Assembly: GCA_902774655.1 (NCBI GenBank) | Contig: CACYJD010000012.1 | Coordinates: forward strand, 1-9,093 | Source: an uncultured Erysipelotrichaceae bacterium | Lineage (GTDB): Bacteria > Bacillota_I > Bacilli_A > RFN20 > CAG-826 | Direction: 5' to 3' | DNA length: 9,093 nucleotides | In this document: one piece after another, positions 8,057 to 9,093 of the stretch | How the letters are laid out: each line of letters begins with the position of its first letter | How positions within the stretch are numbered: the first letter of the stretch is position 1 | Notes under the pieces: model-generated | What the model was told of the DNA's origin: nothing | Seen by the model: the letters and a program-made list of their open reading frames with translations, nothing else | Databases searched by the model: none | Position numbers and translations under genes: made by a program

Positions 8057-8551
8057 TTATTTGTTTTTCTTTTTATTACGTATTTCTTTTAATAGTTCAA
8101 CACCTTTTTTAGTTAAATCTTCTTCTTTAAAGGAAATGTTTTTATCCTCTAATAATCTTTCTATAGATTGCTCTATATCAAGAGTATGATATGGTTCATA
8201 AACAGACACGACATCTTTTAAAGGTAGAATTTTATAAACTTGCTGAGAAGATAGATTATAAGTATATGAGAAGCATCTATAAAAGTATCCTGCCCAATGC
8301 ATAGAATCTAAATCATATTTGACTGATCCATAATTAGATGGACCATATTGATTGTCTAAATCTTTAAAGATATCCTCAATACTTTTAGTGTCATCTAGTA
8401 TAGAAGCAGAATCGAATTCCTCCGCTACTTTAGATTTCATGAATCGACGCACAAAGATTTCTGAACTCATATCCAAAGACAAAACTGAACGTTCAAATAG
8501 TTCTGCTTGGATTTTACATAATCTTATTCCGTCCCTATCTAATGGTCTCAT
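8057..8551 (-). CDS. Antitoxin-like conserved protein of the DUF3990/DUF3791-locus type
   Basis: This is a soluble 164-residue protein without signal peptide or membrane segment. I recognise its pattern from small Firmicutes proteins encoded beside DUF3990 (ADP-ribosyltransferase-like) and DUF3791 genes. The shared marks are CKIQAELFERSV plus SSEIFVRRFMKSKVAEEFD (29-47), then SMHWAGYFYRCFSYTYNLSS (83-102), QQVYKILPLKD (103-113), and YEPYHTLDIEQSIERLLE (118-135). A lysine-rich C-terminus ends it. In those loci such proteins are presumed antitoxins or accessory factors; this is recall, not proof. No toxin gene is adjacent on either side. The start is secure: a perfect AGGAGGT (8558-8564) lies 6 nt before the ATG. 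A 132-bp gap without a clear terminator separates it from the HTH gene downstream, so read-through is possible. Confidence 0.7.
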   Translation of the reverse strand: MRPLDRDGIRLCKIQAELFERSVLSLDMSSEIFVRRFMKSKVAEEFDSASILDDTKSIEDIFKDLDNQYGPSNYGSVKYDLDSMHWAGYFYRCFSYTYNLSSQQVYKILPLKDVVSVYEPYHTLDIEQSIERLLEDKNISFKEEDLTKKGVELLKEIRNKKKNK

Positions 8552-8564
8552 TTTGCTACCTCCT

Positions 8565-8795
8565 GAATTCTCTTCCCTTTATTAGCGTATTTAATACATG
8601 TTTCTCTTCATAACTTGTTTATACCATATGTCCTAAATAAGTTCGAAAGTTTATAAACTACTAAATAAATTTTCTATTATGTGCCTCCTCACTTATTCTT
8701 ACCTGTGTTTTTCTAAAAATACGACAGCAAATTTAAAAAGTATCGATTGGATGCTAGAAATTTTTTTAAAAGAAACTATGAAAAAAATTAATTTA
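8565..8795. other. AT-rich stretch without a recognised gene
   Basis: No credible reading frame is seen on either strand. It holds the putative promoter and palindrome of the antitoxin-like gene, and a GAGGAGG on the minus strand (8690-8684) that is not followed by any usual start codon. The rest is A- and T-tract rich. Confidence 0.6.
8618..8647 (-). promoter_or_regulatory. Possible promoter of the antitoxin-like gene
   Basis: On the minus strand, TATAAA (8623-8618) follows TTCGAA (8647-8642) with an 18-bp gap; the -35 match is poor (3 of 6). A perfect 12-bp palindrome, AGTTTATAAACT (8648-8659), abuts it directly upstream and could be an operator. Confidence 0.3.
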
Positions 8796-8824
8796 TTGAA
8801 AATCTAGTCATTCTTTGTTTTAAT
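8796..8824 (+). promoter_or_regulatory. Extended -10 promoter of the small RNA
   Basis: TTGAAA (8796-8801) and TTTAAT (8819-8824) are spaced by exactly 17 bp. TG lies one base before the -10 element, making it an extended -10. The predicted transcription start is about 8831, at the foot of the first RNA hairpin. Confidence 0.65.
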
Positions 8825-8830
8825 AACGAT

Positions 8831-8904
8831 ATGGTCGTGGTCACCACTAGTATGGTGCCGACCCACACTCAAGTGTGCAGCTCCATTTCTGGAGCTCTTT
8901 TTTT
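8831..8904 (+). ncRNA. Putative structured small RNA, about 74 nt, family not recognised
   Basis: Three hairpins follow one another with almost no unpaired bases. Hairpin 1 pairs GGTCG (8833-8837) with CGACC (8859-8863) and CACCA (8842-8846) with TGGTG (8853-8857), across a 4-by-1 internal loop and a 6-nt loop. Hairpin 2 pairs CACAC (8864-8868) with GTGTG (8873-8877) around TCAA. Hairpin 3 is the terminator. The segment is much richer in G+C than its surroundings, has its own promoter, and faces a convergent gene, so it is not a leader of that gene. It lacks the conserved marks of SRP RNA, 6S RNA, tmRNA and RNase P RNA. Its function is unknown; both ends are predicted from the sequence signals only. 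Confidence 0.65.
8879..8904 (+). terminator. Strong intrinsic terminator of the small RNA
   Basis: AGCTCCA (8879-8885) and TGGAGCT (8890-8896) form a perfect 7-bp stem around TTTC, followed by C and seven T. This is a textbook rho-independent terminator on the + strand. Confidence 0.92.
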
Positions 8905-8940
8905 CGCTTCAATTTTGCTAGACTAAAGTTTGTCTTTATA

Positions 8941-8966
8941 TAAAAAACACTGACATCAATCAGTGT
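8941..8966 (-). terminator. Intrinsic terminator of the GAF-domain gene
   Basis: On the minus strand, ACACTGA (8966-8960) pairs with TCAGTGT (8953-8947) around a 6-nt loop and runs into six T. It lies 26 bp after the stop codon of the partial gene to the right. Confidence 0.88.
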
Positions 8967-8992
8967 GTTCATAAACTATATAGAATAGGTAA

Positions 8993-9093
8993 TTATTTAA
9001 ATAGATCGCTTATTAGTATTGATATAGATTCGAGTAGTTCTTTGTCTTCGTTATTAAAACGATTAAATATAGGAGAATCTATATCAATAAGAG
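8993..9093 (-). CDS. GAF-domain protein C-terminus, probably free methionine-R-sulfoxide reductase (cut by window end)
   Basis: The last 32 codons of a minus-strand gene read LIDIDSPIFNRFNNEDKELL and then a short helix ending DLFK before TAA (8995-8993). The D-I-D-S-P-x-x-N-R-F-x-x-x-D motif is typical of the end of the GAF domain in free methionine-(R)-sulfoxide reductases, cytosolic enzymes that reduce oxidised free methionine using cysteines. Those cysteines lie upstream, outside the window, so the function is inferred from the tail alone. A terminator follows 26 bp downstream. The gene converges on the small-RNA transcription unit. Confidence 0.7.
   Translation of the reverse strand, partial: LIDIDSPIFNRFNNEDKELLESISILISDLFK

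Noticed and set aside
8352..8585. 77-codon open frame on the plus strand
   Set aside because: It mostly overlaps, in antisense, the better supported 164-residue gene with a perfect ribosome site.
8751..8807. 18-codon frame on the plus strand
   Set aside because: It has no ribosome site, consists of low-complexity A/T codons, and overlaps the small-RNA -35 element.
8831..8904. SRP RNA, 6S RNA or tracrRNA identity for the small RNA
   Set aside because: The conserved SRP GGAAGCAGCC-type loop is absent, the length is too short for 6S RNA, and there is no CRISPR repeat or Cas gene nearby.
8831..8926. 31-codon frame starting with ATG at the predicted RNA start (leaderless peptide)
   Set aside because: It has no ribosome site, and the strong terminator would cut the message before its stop codon; stems explain the sequence better.
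8919..8936. Weak AGAC/GTCT hairpin after the small-RNA terminator
   Set aside because: It has a short bulged AT-rich stem without a proper T tract; the preceding terminator is far stronger.
1..9093. Mycoplasma-type genetic code (TGA as Trp)
   Set aside because: All Trp codons are TGG and the long proteins are complete under the standard code; absence of TGA stops among eight genes is too small a sample.

Overview
The window is AT-rich DNA from a low-GC Gram-positive-type bacterium, probably a gut member of the Bacilli or a Mollicutes-like lineage (RF39, Erysipelotrichia or Acholeplasma relatives). That placement is an inference. It rests on the A+T richness, the AGGAGG-type ribosome sites, a lipobox lipoprotein, a DUF1846 protein and Firmicutes-type families. 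Tryptophan is always TGG, and full-length proteins read through with the standard code, so there is no sign of TGA being read as Trp. Among the stop codons seen, one gene uses TAG and the rest TAA.

Left part (1-1787, + strand): the 3' end of a zinc-dependent purine/nucleoside deaminase is followed 41 bp later by an NCS2 xanthine/uracil-type permease and an intrinsic terminator. This is a purine salvage unit: base uptake plus deamination, probably guanine to xanthine.

Second part (1791-3797, - strand): a DUF1846/UPF0371 protein lies upstream of a small fusion of a ribbon-helix-helix-like domain and a nucleotidyltransferase. The fusion gene has 12-bp tandem repeats just ahead of its ribosome site that look like its own operator. 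No HEPN partner is present.

Third part (3854-7200, + strand): a large secreted lipoprotein, a 1080-residue M6-type zinc metalloprotease with two tandem N-terminal beta domains and a Big-like domain. It has a recognisable promoter and a terminator that looks bidirectional.

Right part (7220-9093, mostly - strand): an XRE helix-turn-helix protein with four membrane segments and an inverted repeat around its ribosome site; a 164-residue protein resembling the antitoxin-like partner of DUF3990/DUF3791 loci, but with no toxin next to it; a non-coding stretch; and the 3' end of a GAF-domain protein (free methionine-R-sulfoxide reductase type) with its own terminator. Inside the non-coding stretch, on the + strand, an extended -10 promoter, three back-to-back hairpins and a T7 terminator outline an unassigned small RNA of about 74 nt. 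This is the most interesting element in the window.
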